A DNA stretch of 37,891 bases, from positions 1 through 37,891 of the forward strand of contig NZ_CAMXVC010000020.1 in NCBI RefSeq assembly GCF_947252345.1. The letters are read 5' to 3'. Both the position numbers and the translations under genes were made by a program. Below the pieces are notes generated by a model. That model did not search any database. It was not told where the DNA came from and saw only the letters and a list, made by a program, of their open reading frames with translations. Origin of the DNA: an uncultured Finegoldia sp. (GTDB taxonomy: Bacteria > Bacillota > Clostridia > Tissierellales > Peptoniphilaceae). This document shows, piece after piece, positions 16,161 through 23,553 of the stretch (position 1 is its first letter; each line of letters starts with the position of its first letter).

Positions 16161-16784
16161 CTACTTTTTGATTTCTTTTTTTACTTCTTCTGCTTGTTCT
16201 TTTGCAGTTTCAGCTGTTTTCTTGGCTTGTTTTTTACCTTCTTCTACAGTTTTTTCTGCTCCTTCTTTGGCTTCCTTTGCAACATTTTTAACTGATTCTG
16301 AAACTTTTTTTGCTGAATCTTTTGCTTTTTCCTTGGCGTCTTCTATATTTTCTTTTGCTTCTTTAGCATCTTTTTTTACTACTTCTTTTATGTCTTCGCC
16401 AAGTGCACTTAAGTCTGATTTTACATCTTCAAATTGGTCAGAAATTTTATTTAATTCAGTCATTCCTCTGTCTTGAAAACTTTGATACTTATCTTTAACA
16501 CTGTCTGTTACATTATCAGCTGTCAATTTTACAGTATCTACTGCATCATTTAAATTATTTATAGCAGTTTTCTTTGTTTCTTCTGCAAATTTCTTGATGT
16601 CTTTTCTAGTTTCTTCGCCTGACTTAGGAGCAAATAGAACACCTGCAGCTATACCAATAGTTGCACCTATCACAGTTCCTAAAGTTATTTTTGCATGGTC
16701 TTCGTATCTACGTTTAGCAATTTCCCACTTGATTTGTCTTTCTTTTTCTTTTCTTTTGTGTTCTAAATAATCCATTAAACTCAT
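16161..16784 (-). CDS. ytxH: YtxH-domain general stress protein
   Basis: A 207-residue protein. After a charged N-terminus (KRKEKERQIKWEIAKRR) comes the YtxH hallmark: a Gly/Ala-rich membrane segment TLGTVIGATIGIAAGVLFAP followed by KSGEETRKDI. The rest is a long Lys/Glu/Ala-rich helical region with repeated KKxAxxAKE-type units, longer than in a minimal YtxH (about 150 residues). The family is associated with general stress in Bacillus, with unknown biochemical function. The start has AAGGAGATG upstream. It is the first gene of a two-gene unit behind a sigma-B-type promoter at 16825-16850. Confidence 0.85.
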   Translation of the reverse strand: MSLMDYLEHKRKEKERQIKWEIAKRRYEDHAKITLGTVIGATIGIAAGVLFAPKSGEETRKDIKKFAEETKKTAINNLNDAVDTVKLTADNVTDSVKDKYQSFQDRGMTELNKISDQFEDVKSDLSALGEDIKEVVKKDAKEAKENIEDAKEKAKDSAKKVSESVKNVAKEAKEGAEKTVEEGKKQAKKTAETAKEQAEEVKKEIKK

Positions 16785-16824
16785 AATAACATCTCCTTAA
16801 TTTATTTTATGCTCTAATTATCTT

Positions 16825-16850
16825 ATACCCTCTATCAAAAAATATTAAAC
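16825..16850 (-). promoter_or_regulatory. Sigma-B-type (general stress) promoter for the ytxH-ytxG unit
   Basis: On the - strand GTTTAA (16845-16850), 14-nt spacer, GGGTAT (16825-16830): an exact match to the B. subtilis sigma-B consensus with allowed spacing. It lies 40 nt before the start of a YtxH homologue, whose Bacillus counterpart is sigma-B controlled. Presence of sigma-B in this genome is not shown. Confidence 0.65.
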
Positions 16851-16875
16851 ATTATTTCTATTATAGAAAGTTTAT

Positions 16876-16903
16876 GATTGCATTTAATCGTTCAAATGCA
16901 ATC
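16876..16903 (-). terminator. Hairpin spanning the stop codon of the zinc-ribbon gene
   Basis: A perfect 10-bp stem GATTGCATTT (16876-16885) / AAATGCAATC (16894-16903), 8-nt loop. It overlaps the last codons and stop. The - strand tail lacks a T-run, so it may be a weak terminator or a 3' end protector. Confidence 0.5.
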
Positions 16904-18137
16904 TTATCCATGTTTCCCATCCGATTGTTTCTGTATTTGATTTTAACAATCCTTCTTTTCCTTTTGCGACAATACACACTGTATCTTTATCCTGTTTCAA
17001 ATTTTTCTTTCCCAAATCATTAAATTTATCTGTAGTAAGAGCTGTGTTTTTATCGTTGATAAAGACTAGACAATCCATGTCATTGCTTTTTTTTATCTCG
17101 TAGTTTTTATCACCTGTTGAAATATCATAGTCAGCAATTGTCTTGCTCAAATCCACCATGTCCCAATTGATTTTTTGACTATCACCAAAGTAAGAAATTG
17201 TAATATTCTGTCTTAAAGTCAAACCATTTGATTCGATTGTCAAGATTTTTTTGCCAGGAAAAGCTAGATTTGATGAATCATCAATACTCAATGTTGCATT
17301 TTTAGGATTTTCAACGCCTAATTTTATTGGGTCAATCAGAATTTTATATCCTTCTGAATCTTTTGACATTCGAATAGGATTTTTGCTCTTATATGATTTG
17401 TTTGATTTTAGTTGTTCTATATCTTCCTGTAGCCATTTTTCTATTTTATTCTTGTATTCTGGATTTGCATTTAATTCATCAATAAATTCCTTAGCGTCTG
17501 AATTTCTAAAAGGCAAAGAATTATCTGATGACTTTAAAATGCTAATCATTTCTTCTGACGATTTTGTATCAATACTGTTAATAAATTTGGATTTTACGGA
17601 TTCTTTTGTTACATTTCTTTCTGCCAAATTTTGTTGGAAAAGCGGTTTAATGTAATTAAAACCGAACACCGCCGCTATTACCAATGCAACTGCAACAATC
17701 GCCATTAAAGTTCGTTTAATCCATACAGTCCTATAGTCCTCATCGTCGTCATATTCATAGTCATAATAGTCGTATTTATTTGAAAAATTTTCTTCGGATT
17801 CTTCAAATGCTTTTTTTCTTTCCTCGTCCAATGAAGCATCCTCTAACTCAATCGCATTTAATCTGTCAGTAGTATCTTCTGATAAATTTTTACGAGAAGT
17901 TTGTCTACAGCCATTATCTTCTATGATTAAACTTTCTTTTTTTGCTTGTTTTTTTTGTTTATGTTTTGATTCATTTCTTGATTTTGACGCTTCCAACAAA
18001 AAATCCTCGAAAGTTTTTCCTTCAGAAGTAAATTCTTCATCTTTTGAAAAATCATGCCCACATACCTTACAGAACTTGTCATTTTTATCGACAAACGAAT
18101 TACAATTTGGACATTTTTTCAAATTTGAATCTTGCAT
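16884..18137 (-). CDS. Zinc-ribbon membrane protein, TcaA/YvbJ-like
   Basis: A 417-residue protein. The N-terminus has a zinc ribbon with Cys9, Cys12, Cys23 and Cys26 (CPNCNSF...FCKVCG). An acidic/basic low-complexity cytoplasmic linker follows, including a Tyr/Asp-rich patch (YDYYDYEYDDDEDY). One membrane helix (about 143-163, MAIVAVALVIAAVFGFNYI) leads to an extracellular part with a region resembling the second domain of TcaA (SVKSKFINSIDTKSSEEMI). TcaA-type proteins of staphylococci influence glycopeptide sensitivity and wall stress; function here is inferred by layout only. The ATG at 18137 is preferred over a GTG at 18149 that lies inside its ribosome binding site. It has its own promoter downstream of the small RNA terminator. 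Confidence 0.75.
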   Translation of the reverse strand: MQDSNLKKCPNCNSFVDKNDKFCKVCGHDFSKDEEFTSEGKTFEDFLLEASKSRNESKHKQKKQAKKESLIIEDNGCRQTSRKNLSEDTTDRLNAIELEDASLDEERKKAFEESEENFSNKYDYYDYEYDDDEDYRTVWIKRTLMAIVAVALVIAAVFGFNYIKPLFQQNLAERNVTKESVKSKFINSIDTKSSEEMISILKSSDNSLPFRNSDAKEFIDELNANPEYKNKIEKWLQEDIEQLKSNKSYKSKNPIRMSKDSEGYKILIDPIKLGVENPKNATLSIDDSSNLAFPGKKILTIESNGLTLRQNITISYFGDSQKINWDMVDLSKTIADYDISTGDKNYEIKKSNDMDCLVFINDKNTALTTDKFNDLGKKNLKQDKDTVCIVAKGKEGLLKSNTETIGWETWIRLHLND

Positions 18138-18164
18138 ATAATCACTCACCTTTTACTAATATAT

Positions 18165-18193
18165 ATTATACATTTTCATTCAAATTAAGTGAA
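18165..18193 (-). promoter_or_regulatory. Promoter of the zinc-ribbon protein gene
   Basis: -35 TTCACT (18188-18193), 17-nt spacer, perfect -10 TATAAT (18165-18170). It lies after the small RNA terminator, so the small RNA is a separate unit and not merely a leader. Confidence 0.7.
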
Positions 18194-18202
18194 TAGAAAA
18201 AT

Positions 18203-18232
18203 AAAAAAAGCATGAGACAAAATCCCATGCTT
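18203..18232 (-). terminator. Intrinsic terminator of the small RNA
   Basis: Stem AAGCATG (18226-18232, read on the - strand) / CATGCTT (18209-18215), extended by further pairs, followed by seven T residues on the - strand. Confidence 0.92.
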
Positions 18233-18428
18233 ATAAAGCGAAATCGCTTTTACTGTCATATTGCCTCAGAAGACCCTAGTCAATTAATGACCTTCAGTAT
18301 TTGAAGGTGGGTTGACTGTCTCAAACATCTGGTATCCATTCGAAGATGGCTCACCATCAATAATCGAACGTCCGTCATCCCTTATGGTGTGTGTCGGTTT
18401 AATTTTTCAGGATTCCTCTTCTGAGGTT
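18203..18428 (-). ncRNA. Stand-alone structured small RNA, class not recognised
   Basis: About 226 nt on the - strand with its own promoter and terminator, richer in GC than its flanks. The ends of the core pair perfectly over 10 bp (CCTCAGAAGA at 18417-18426 with 18264-18273). Inside lie hairpin GATGG-TGAG-CCATC (18345-18358), extended below by GTTCGA/TCGAAT, and a perfect 7-bp hairpin ACCTTCA/TGAAGGT (18290-18308) framed by GTCAA/TTGAC. A small hairpin AAAGCG/CGCTTT (18235-18250) precedes the terminator. It does not match SRP RNA, tmRNA, RNase P RNA or common riboswitches as I know them. 6S RNA or the raiA-type RNA of Firmicutes are the best candidates because of size, closing stem and independent promoter, but I could not confirm either. 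Confidence 0.8.
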
Positions 18429-18434
18429 AATTTA

Positions 18435-18463
18435 ATTATACTACATCATAAAATTGTTTTCAA
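18435..18463 (-). promoter_or_regulatory. Strong promoter of the small RNA
   Basis: -35 TTGAAA (18458-18463), 17-nt spacer, perfect -10 TATAAT (18435-18440). Predicted transcription start near 18428, just before the closing stem of the RNA. Confidence 0.82.
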
Positions 18464-18469
18464 GTGTTC

Positions 18470-19291
18470 CTATTTTATCAAAAATTTCTGAAATCTTTTT
18501 GGCAATTTTGTCGTGACAATGTGTTTCTTATCATTCATATCGCAAAATTCAATCTCATAGGCATGAAGAAGCTGAAAAACCCCATCTAACCTTTCTCCGT
18601 ACAAACTATCACCGATAATCGGACAATTAATGCTTTGCATACTAACTCTTATTTGATGCGTCCTTCCTGTTAAAAGTTCAGCTTCTATCAGTGAATAATC
18701 TCCTAAATCTTTTAGTTTATTTATAATCGTGATGCTTTTTTTGCCTGCATCTTTTATTTCTGTCTTTATTCCTGTTCTTTCAAGATTAAGTTCAATTTTC
18801 TGATTTTGGGGATGACCTTTGACAATCGCCAAGTATTTTTTGTGAAAAGATTTTTTCTGATAAAAAGCCTGTGCTATTTTGTTTTTTGCAATCACAACAA
18901 TGCCAGATGTATCCATATCCAATCTGTTTACAAATCTCACTTTTTGTTTAATCCCTCTTTTTGCAAACAAATAAGACACAAAATTTGCAAGATTTTCTTC
19001 ATCTTCTTTGTTCATAGTCAACCTTTCCGGTTTGTCGACAATTATTATTTCTGAATCTTCGTATAGAATTTCAATTTTCATACCAATTGGCTTGTAGTTG
19101 TTTTCTTCATCTTCCAAACAAATTGAAACTACATCACCGCTCTCAAGTTTTGAATTTCTTTTAGCGTGTTCTTCATTAATAAAAATGTTGTTTTTATATA
19201 GGCTCAAAAATAAATTTCTTGAAATATTTTTTACTTTCAAAAATTCATCCAATCGCATTTTTTTATCAACATCAAAACAAATTTGCTTCAT
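18470..19291 (-). CDS. RluA-family 23S rRNA/tRNA pseudouridine synthase
   Basis: A 273-residue RNA-modifying enzyme. An N-terminal S4-like RNA-binding segment (MRLDEFLKVKNISRNLFLSL, then NEEHAKRNSKLESGDVV) is followed by the catalytic domain with IIIVDKP and RFVNRLDMDTSGIVVIAK. The catalytic Asp is present in RLDMDTSG; the residue before it is Asn where most RluA proteins have His. GRTHQIRVSM and CPIIGDSLYG are the usual C-terminal family motifs. The target uridine cannot be read from the sequence. GGAG precedes the ATG. It is transcribed divergently from nadK through a 64-bp shared region. Confidence 0.92.
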   Translation of the reverse strand: MKQICFDVDKKMRLDEFLKVKNISRNLFLSLYKNNIFINEEHAKRNSKLESGDVVSICLEDEENNYKPIGMKIEILYEDSEIIIVDKPERLTMNKEDEENLANFVSYLFAKRGIKQKVRFVNRLDMDTSGIVVIAKNKIAQAFYQKKSFHKKYLAIVKGHPQNQKIELNLERTGIKTEIKDAGKKSITIINKLKDLGDYSLIEAELLTGRTHQIRVSMQSINCPIIGDSLYGERLDGVFQLLHAYEIEFCDMNDKKHIVTTKLPKRFQKFLIK

Positions 19292-19320
19292 TGTTAAAAT
19301 CTCCAGTTTTTTGGTATAAT
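19291..19320 (+). promoter_or_regulatory. nadK promoter with extended -10
   Basis: -35 TTGTTA (19291-19296), 18-nt spacer, TGG plus TATAAT (19315-19320), an extended -10. The -35 overlaps the rluA-type start codon on the other strand. Confidence 0.65.
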
Positions 19321-19323
19321 AAA

Positions 19324-19352
19324 ATTATAACAAATATTAGGAGTCTTTTAAA
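19324..19352 (-). promoter_or_regulatory. Promoter of the pseudouridine synthase gene
   Basis: -35 TTTAAA (19347-19352), 17-nt spacer, TATAAT (19324-19329) on the - strand. Its -10 lies 3 bp from the nadK -10, so the two promoters overlap. Confidence 0.6.
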
Positions 19353-19355
19353 CAA

Positions 19356-20177
19356 ATGAACGAGAATAGTAAGATTATAAATATATATGTGAATGATAAT
19401 AAAAAATCATTGGAAACCGCTGTAATTGTTAAGGAAAAACTTGAGCAAAAAGGATTTATGCCGACTTTTGATTTTGATGACAAAGCTCTCATCAATCTAT
19501 GTATAGGTGGAGATGGGGCTTTTTTAAGAGCTGTGCACAAATATGAGTTTTCAAAAATACCTTTTGTTGGAATTAATACTGGACATCTCGGTTTTTATCA
19601 AGAAATTCTTATTCCAAATATCGACAAATTTATTTCTGATTTGATGAACAAAAAATACGATATAGAAAAAATTTCGCTATTGGAATCTAAAACAGCAATT
19701 AGGAATAGCAGCAAAACATATATACACAAAGCTTTAAACGAATTTGTTGTTAAAAGTGATGATTCTTCTATTATTTATCTCGATGTATACATTGACGACA
19801 ATCATTTGGAAACATATGCAGGAGATGGAATAATCTTGTCTACTCCGTCCGGTTCTACAGCCTATAATTTTTCAGCTGGTGGTTCAATTTTATATCACAA
19901 TCTTGACGGATTTCAGGTCACTCCACTTGCGCCTATAAATTCAAAAGCGTATCGTTCGCTTTTAAATTCAATAGTCGTACCGTCTAAGAGCAACGTGACT
20001 CTTTATTTTAGAAACCACAATATGGAACACAAAAGCTCAGTTGTACTAGCTGATGGATTGAATAGAAGCTATGACAATGTCGATTATGTGAACTTTACAT
20101 ATTCCGATAAATACATCAATAAATTGGTTTTCTTGAAAGATTGGTATTGGCTAAATATCAAAGACAAATTCTTATAG
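19356..20177 (+). CDS. nadK: NAD kinase
   Basis: A 273-residue ATP (or polyphosphate)-dependent NAD kinase that makes NADP. Family landmarks: LCIGGDGAFLRAVHKY (the common GGDGT motif reads GGDGA), GINTGHLGFYQE, ALNEFVVKSDD (NE/D motif), GDGIILSTPSGSTAYNFSAG (glycine-rich NAD site), and LADGL near the end. Length and end of the protein match Bacillus NAD kinase. AGGAG lies 12 nt before the ATG, slightly far, and no better start is seen. Single + strand gene between two terminated units. Confidence 0.95.
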   Translation: MNENSKIINIYVNDNKKSLETAVIVKEKLEQKGFMPTFDFDDKALINLCIGGDGAFLRAVHKYEFSKIPFVGINTGHLGFYQEILIPNIDKFISDLMNKKYDIEKISLLESKTAIRNSSKTYIHKALNEFVVKSDDSSIIYLDVYIDDNHLETYAGDGIILSTPSGSTAYNFSAGGSILYHNLDGFQVTPLAPINSKAYRSLLNSIVVPSKSNVTLYFRNHNMEHKSSVVLADGLNRSYDNVDYVNFTYSDKYINKLVFLKDWYWLNIKDKFL

Positions 20178-20181
20178 AATT

Positions 20182-20217
20182 AAAAAAACGAGGTTTAACT
20201 CCTCGCTTTTTTTATTT
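20182..20217. terminator. Bidirectional terminator between nadK and pbpA
   Basis: Stem CGAGG (20189-20193) / CCTCG (20201-20205) with flanking A7 and T7 runs, usable in both directions between convergent genes. Confidence 0.85.
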
Positions 20218-20224
20218 CTAATTT

Positions 20225-21649
20225 TTAATTTTTATCGTCAAATCCAATTTCATTGATTGCTGCATTTAACATTTTAGATGCTATTGGACCTGCTGTTCTT
20301 ACTCCGTAAGAATTATCGTCTTCTAGTATTACAGCTATTGCAAATTTTGGATTTTTGAATGGTGCCGCTGCAACAAACCAAGCATGTGTACTTGTTTTGT
20401 CTTTTATTTCAGCTGTACCTGATTTTGCTATTACAGATGTAGAAACATTTAAAGTTTCATAACTCTCAGCCGTTGTTCTCAAATAGTCTTTTAATATTTC
20501 CATATCTTTTTTTGAACCAACTTCTGACAACTGTTCAGGTTTTGTTTGTTTTATAACTTTTCCATCGCAATCAATGACTTGATTAACCAAATAAGGTTTC
20601 AACATAATACCATCATTTGCAACAGCACTCATTGCCATAGCCATATTAAGTGGTGTCACCAGAGTTTCCCCTTGCCCAAATGACGTAGTTGCAATATCTG
20701 CATTACTTTTCGTCTTCATATAACCATTGACACTTGGGGCTACCGGCAAATCAAACGGGATTTTCTTTCCAATCATAAAATTTTGTGCATTTTCAGTTAG
20801 AATTTTATTTCCCAATTTTACACCTTGTGAGGCGAAGTAAACGTTGGATGATTTTTCGAGAGCTTTTCTCAAATCAGTCTCTCCGAAGACGGAGCCATTA
20901 TTATTTGAAATCGTGTATTTGTTAAATTCTATTGTTCCAGTATTATCTTCTACAATCTTATCGACCTTATCTTTATTGTTCAATATCGCAGTGGCAGTGA
21001 TAATTTTAAATACAGAACCTGGCGTGTACATACCCTGAGTAGAACGATTCAAAAGTGGTGATGATTCTTTATTCAACAAATCTTGCCATTGTGAAGATAC
21101 TTCATTTGGGTTATAAGATGGATATGTTGCCATAACATACACTTCACCGGTTTTTGGATTCATCATAACTACAGAGCCTTTTTTGCCTTCAAGTAAATTA
21201 TAGGCTAGTTTTTGTAACTTGGAATTTGTTGTCAACACAAGATCGTTGCCCTTATTTTTTGAACTGACAATATTGCGCAGTTGTGACAAAGGAGTATCTT
21301 TGTTTACGTTAAGTAATTCCTTCATATATGATTTTTCCAATCCAGCAGTACCGTAAGTTTTAGAATTGTAACCTGTTATAGCGGCGTAAATATTAGCATA
21401 ATCAAAAAATCTATAATTTTTTCCTGATTGGTCTTTTTTTGTTTCAACGAGTACATTTTTGTCTCTGTCATAAATGGTGCCACGTTCTAGTTTATTTTCA
21501 TCAACCCATAATCTTTTATTGTACTCATTATTTGCAATTTTATCTGCTTTTACTATTTGAAAATATGTCAAATACAAAACCAAAAGCACAAATAACGTCA
21601 TCAGAAAAGACAACACAAATATTATTCTTTTGTTCATATTACTTTGCAT
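20225..21649 (-). CDS. pbpA: Class B penicillin-binding protein (PbpA/FtsI-like transpeptidase)
   Basis: A 474-residue peptidoglycan D,D-transpeptidase with one N-terminal membrane helix (about 6-28). A short dimerisation-type region with ERGTIYDRDKNVL follows, then the transpeptidase domain. Active-site motifs are SVFK in TPGSVFKIITA (catalytic Ser), SSN in KSSNVYFASQG, and KSGTAE near the C-terminus. No PASTA repeats. The start at 21649 has GGAG 9 nt upstream and overlaps the rodA stop by 11 nt; further upstream starts would lie well inside rodA. With RodA/FtsW and an FHA protein it forms a wall-synthesis unit in which the SEDS protein polymerises glycan and this protein cross-links. Confidence 0.93.
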   Translation of the reverse strand: MQSNMNKRIIFVLSFLMTLFVLLVLYLTYFQIVKADKIANNEYNKRLWVDENKLERGTIYDRDKNVLVETKKDQSGKNYRFFDYANIYAAITGYNSKTYGTAGLEKSYMKELLNVNKDTPLSQLRNIVSSKNKGNDLVLTTNSKLQKLAYNLLEGKKGSVVMMNPKTGEVYVMATYPSYNPNEVSSQWQDLLNKESSPLLNRSTQGMYTPGSVFKIITATAILNNKDKVDKIVEDNTGTIEFNKYTISNNNGSVFGETDLRKALEKSSNVYFASQGVKLGNKILTENAQNFMIGKKIPFDLPVAPSVNGYMKTKSNADIATTSFGQGETLVTPLNMAMAMSAVANDGIMLKPYLVNQVIDCDGKVIKQTKPEQLSEVGSKKDMEILKDYLRTTAESYETLNVSTSVIAKSGTAEIKDKTSTHAWFVAAAPFKNPKFAIAVILEDDNSYGVRTAGPIASKMLNAAINEIGFDDKN

Positions 21650-22970
21650 AGCTATCTTCTCCTTGATCTGTCGAACAGAATTGCAATATAGCAAGACAAA
21701 TAAATGACATCGCCATAGAAGTTCCACCGTAACTTACAAAAGGAATTGTTATTCCTGTCAATGGCACAAGTTTCATAACGCCACCGAACATCACCAAGCC
21801 TTGAATTGCAAATATAACGGAAATTCCCAATGCAACGATTTTGTAGAATTTATTTGATTGGTACAAAGAAATTTTCATTCCCCTGTAAATCAAAATCAAA
21901 AATAGCATAATAACTCCCATTCCAGTGAAAGTTCCCATTTCTTCACAAATAGCAGCAAAAATAAAATCACTCGTAACGACTGGTACAACATCAGGTCTTC
22001 CAAGTCCCAATCCGGTTCCGAAAAATCCTCCACTTGCTATCGCAAACAAAGCTTGCGTGATTTGATAGCCTATTCCATCGATGTTTTTCCATGGATTAAG
22101 CCAAGTCGATACTCTGATTCTAATGTGAGAAAACAACATATACGCCGCCACAGCTCCGACAATTGCTATTACCAAATTCAACAAAATTAATTTTATATCT
22201 TCGTGATTTACAATTTGATAAACCAAAAATAATCCATAAAAAATCATCGCTGTTCCCAAATCTTTTTGCAAGAAGAACATACCGATAAAAAAGTAAACAA
22301 TTATCATCAAAAAATATCTTTTAACTAATGGAAGATACCTCTTGTATTTTTGTATGGATTTTATTTTAATTCTATCTAATAAATCTGTATTGTAATCATA
22401 ACTTGCCAAGAAAAACACGTACAAAATTTTAGTTATTTCCGAAGGTTGAAAACCAATACCAAAAATATTTACCCAGTTTCTCGCTCCGTATTTATCCCTT
22501 GCCAATAATAAAGTCATCAAAAACATTATTACACATCCTATCAAATAAATAGATGTGAATTTGTACCATTTATTATAGCTTTTTAGGACAAAAAACGTCC
22601 CGAAAAACATAAATATACCAATTGTAAACCACATAATTTGTTTTAAACCTTCATGTGGATTTAGTCGGTAAATCATTATAATTCCAATACTAAAAAGCAT
22701 ACACGCTATTTGTAATATATAACCGTCGCCTTTTGTAATCTTTGTAACGAATTTATTGGCTACAAACATCAAAATTGTCGCGAACAAAAAATAAATGAAC
22801 GCCTTTTGATTCAAACCCTTCTCATTTGAACCTAACGCTAGGAAAAACCCCAAAAAATTGAACAACAAAATCAAATAAACCGGCTTTATCATTCTTTTAT
22901 TAACACGCATCGGCTTTAAATTATTAATAAATTCCACAAACCTGTTTTTCTTTTTTGTTCTACTTTGCAT
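21639..22970 (-). CDS. rodA: SEDS-family peptidoglycan glycosyltransferase (RodA/FtsW)
   Basis: A 443-residue polytopic membrane protein with about ten to twelve helices. Conserved SEDS segments are FGIGFQPSEITKILYVFFLA, FLQKDLGTAMIFYG (Asp of the catalytic pocket region), DFIFAAICEEMGTFTG and TGITIPFVSYGGTSM. It polymerises lipid II into glycan strands with its partner PBP, here encoded next. The start at 22970 is preferred over 22982 because GGTGA lies 6 nt upstream. It overlaps the end of the FHA gene by 11 nt and the pbpA start by 11 nt. RodA versus FtsW cannot be settled from sequence alone; the PbpA partner favours an elongation-type role. Confidence 0.9.
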   Translation of the reverse strand: MQSRTKKKNRFVEFINNLKPMRVNKRMIKPVYLILLFNFLGFFLALGSNEKGLNQKAFIYFLFATILMFVANKFVTKITKGDGYILQIACMLFSIGIIMIYRLNPHEGLKQIMWFTIGIFMFFGTFFVLKSYNKWYKFTSIYLIGCVIMFLMTLLLARDKYGARNWVNIFGIGFQPSEITKILYVFFLASYDYNTDLLDRIKIKSIQKYKRYLPLVKRYFLMIIVYFFIGMFFLQKDLGTAMIFYGLFLVYQIVNHEDIKLILLNLVIAIVGAVAAYMLFSHIRIRVSTWLNPWKNIDGIGYQITQALFAIASGGFFGTGLGLGRPDVVPVVTSDFIFAAICEEMGTFTGMGVIMLFLILIYRGMKISLYQSNKFYKIVALGISVIFAIQGLVMFGGVMKLVPLTGITIPFVSYGGTSMAMSFICLAILQFCSTDQGEDSYAK

Positions 22971-23466
22971 CTTTTTCACCATTTACAAACATAAATTCTA
23001 TTTGTCCAATGTCAATCAAGTCTTTGTCGTTGAGCTTTGTAGAGTGAATCAACTTATTTCCATTCAAAAAAGTTCCATTCGCTGAGTTCAAATCTTCAAT
23101 ATAGTAGCAGTTCCTTTCCTTGTAAATACGCGCATGTCTCTTAGATATAAATCTATCTTTAAGTGATATTTGATTGCTTTCATCTCTACCTATAGTCGCA
23201 GTTCTTCCTATAAAATAATGCTCTTGTATTTTAAAAGGTAAATTTTCTTTTCTATTAATCAATTTCAAATATGTATTTGAATTATATGTCATATTATTCG
23301 TTCCTTTAATATCAAGATAAATCATCTTAATAATATTAAAAATAAAATAATATATTATTATTACAAACAAGTATTTGAAAAACATAGAAATCAAATTATA
23401 TAATTTTAAATTCGGAGTAATTTGTATAGAAAAGAATGCATCCAATATATCAATAATATATTTCAT
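22960..23466 (-). CDS. Membrane-anchored FHA-domain protein
   Basis: A 168-residue protein. A hydrophobic N-terminal part (about residues 20-50, with FFKYLFVIIIYYFIFNIIKM) gives one or two membrane segments. A C-terminal forkhead-associated domain (about 75-160) has the phosphothreonine-binding signature: TIGRDESNQI, SKRHARIY and DLNSANGTFLNG. FHA domains bind phosphothreonine peptides, so a Ser/Thr kinase of the PknB/PrkC type is the expected upstream signal; none is in the window. It is the first gene of the FHA-rodA-pbpA unit and probably links kinase signalling to wall synthesis, as FhaB does in actinobacteria (inference). Confidence 0.9.
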   Translation of the reverse strand: MKYIIDILDAFFSIQITPNLKLYNLISMFFKYLFVIIIYYFIFNIIKMIYLDIKGTNNMTYNSNTYLKLINRKENLPFKIQEHYFIGRTATIGRDESNQISLKDRFISKRHARIYKERNCYYIEDLNSANGTFLNGNKLIHSTKLNDKDLIDIGQIEFMFVNGEKDAK

Positions 23467-23499
23467 TGATCATCATCCTCTCTTAATTTATCCTAATAT

Positions 23500-23529
23500 A
23501 ATATACCACATTTAACGGTCATATTTGAA
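23500..23529 (-). promoter_or_regulatory. Promoter of the FHA-rodA-pbpA unit
   Basis: -35 TTCAAA (23524-23529), 18-nt spacer ending in TGG, -10 TATATT (23500-23505), an extended -10 type. It lies in the gap after xpt. Confidence 0.55.
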
Positions 23530-23553
23530 CGACAAAGTTACAATTTGTCAAAA

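Noticed and set aside
18280..18378. A 32-codon - strand reading frame (ATG to TGA) inside the small RNA
   Set aside because: AAGGG touches the ATG without proper spacing, codon use is unlike the neighbours, and the region is better explained by RNA pairing.
18203..18428. Assignment of the RNA as TwoAYGGAY because ACGGAC and AUGGAU both occur
   Set aside because: Neither hexamer falls in a hairpin loop in the pairing I can see, so the match looks accidental.
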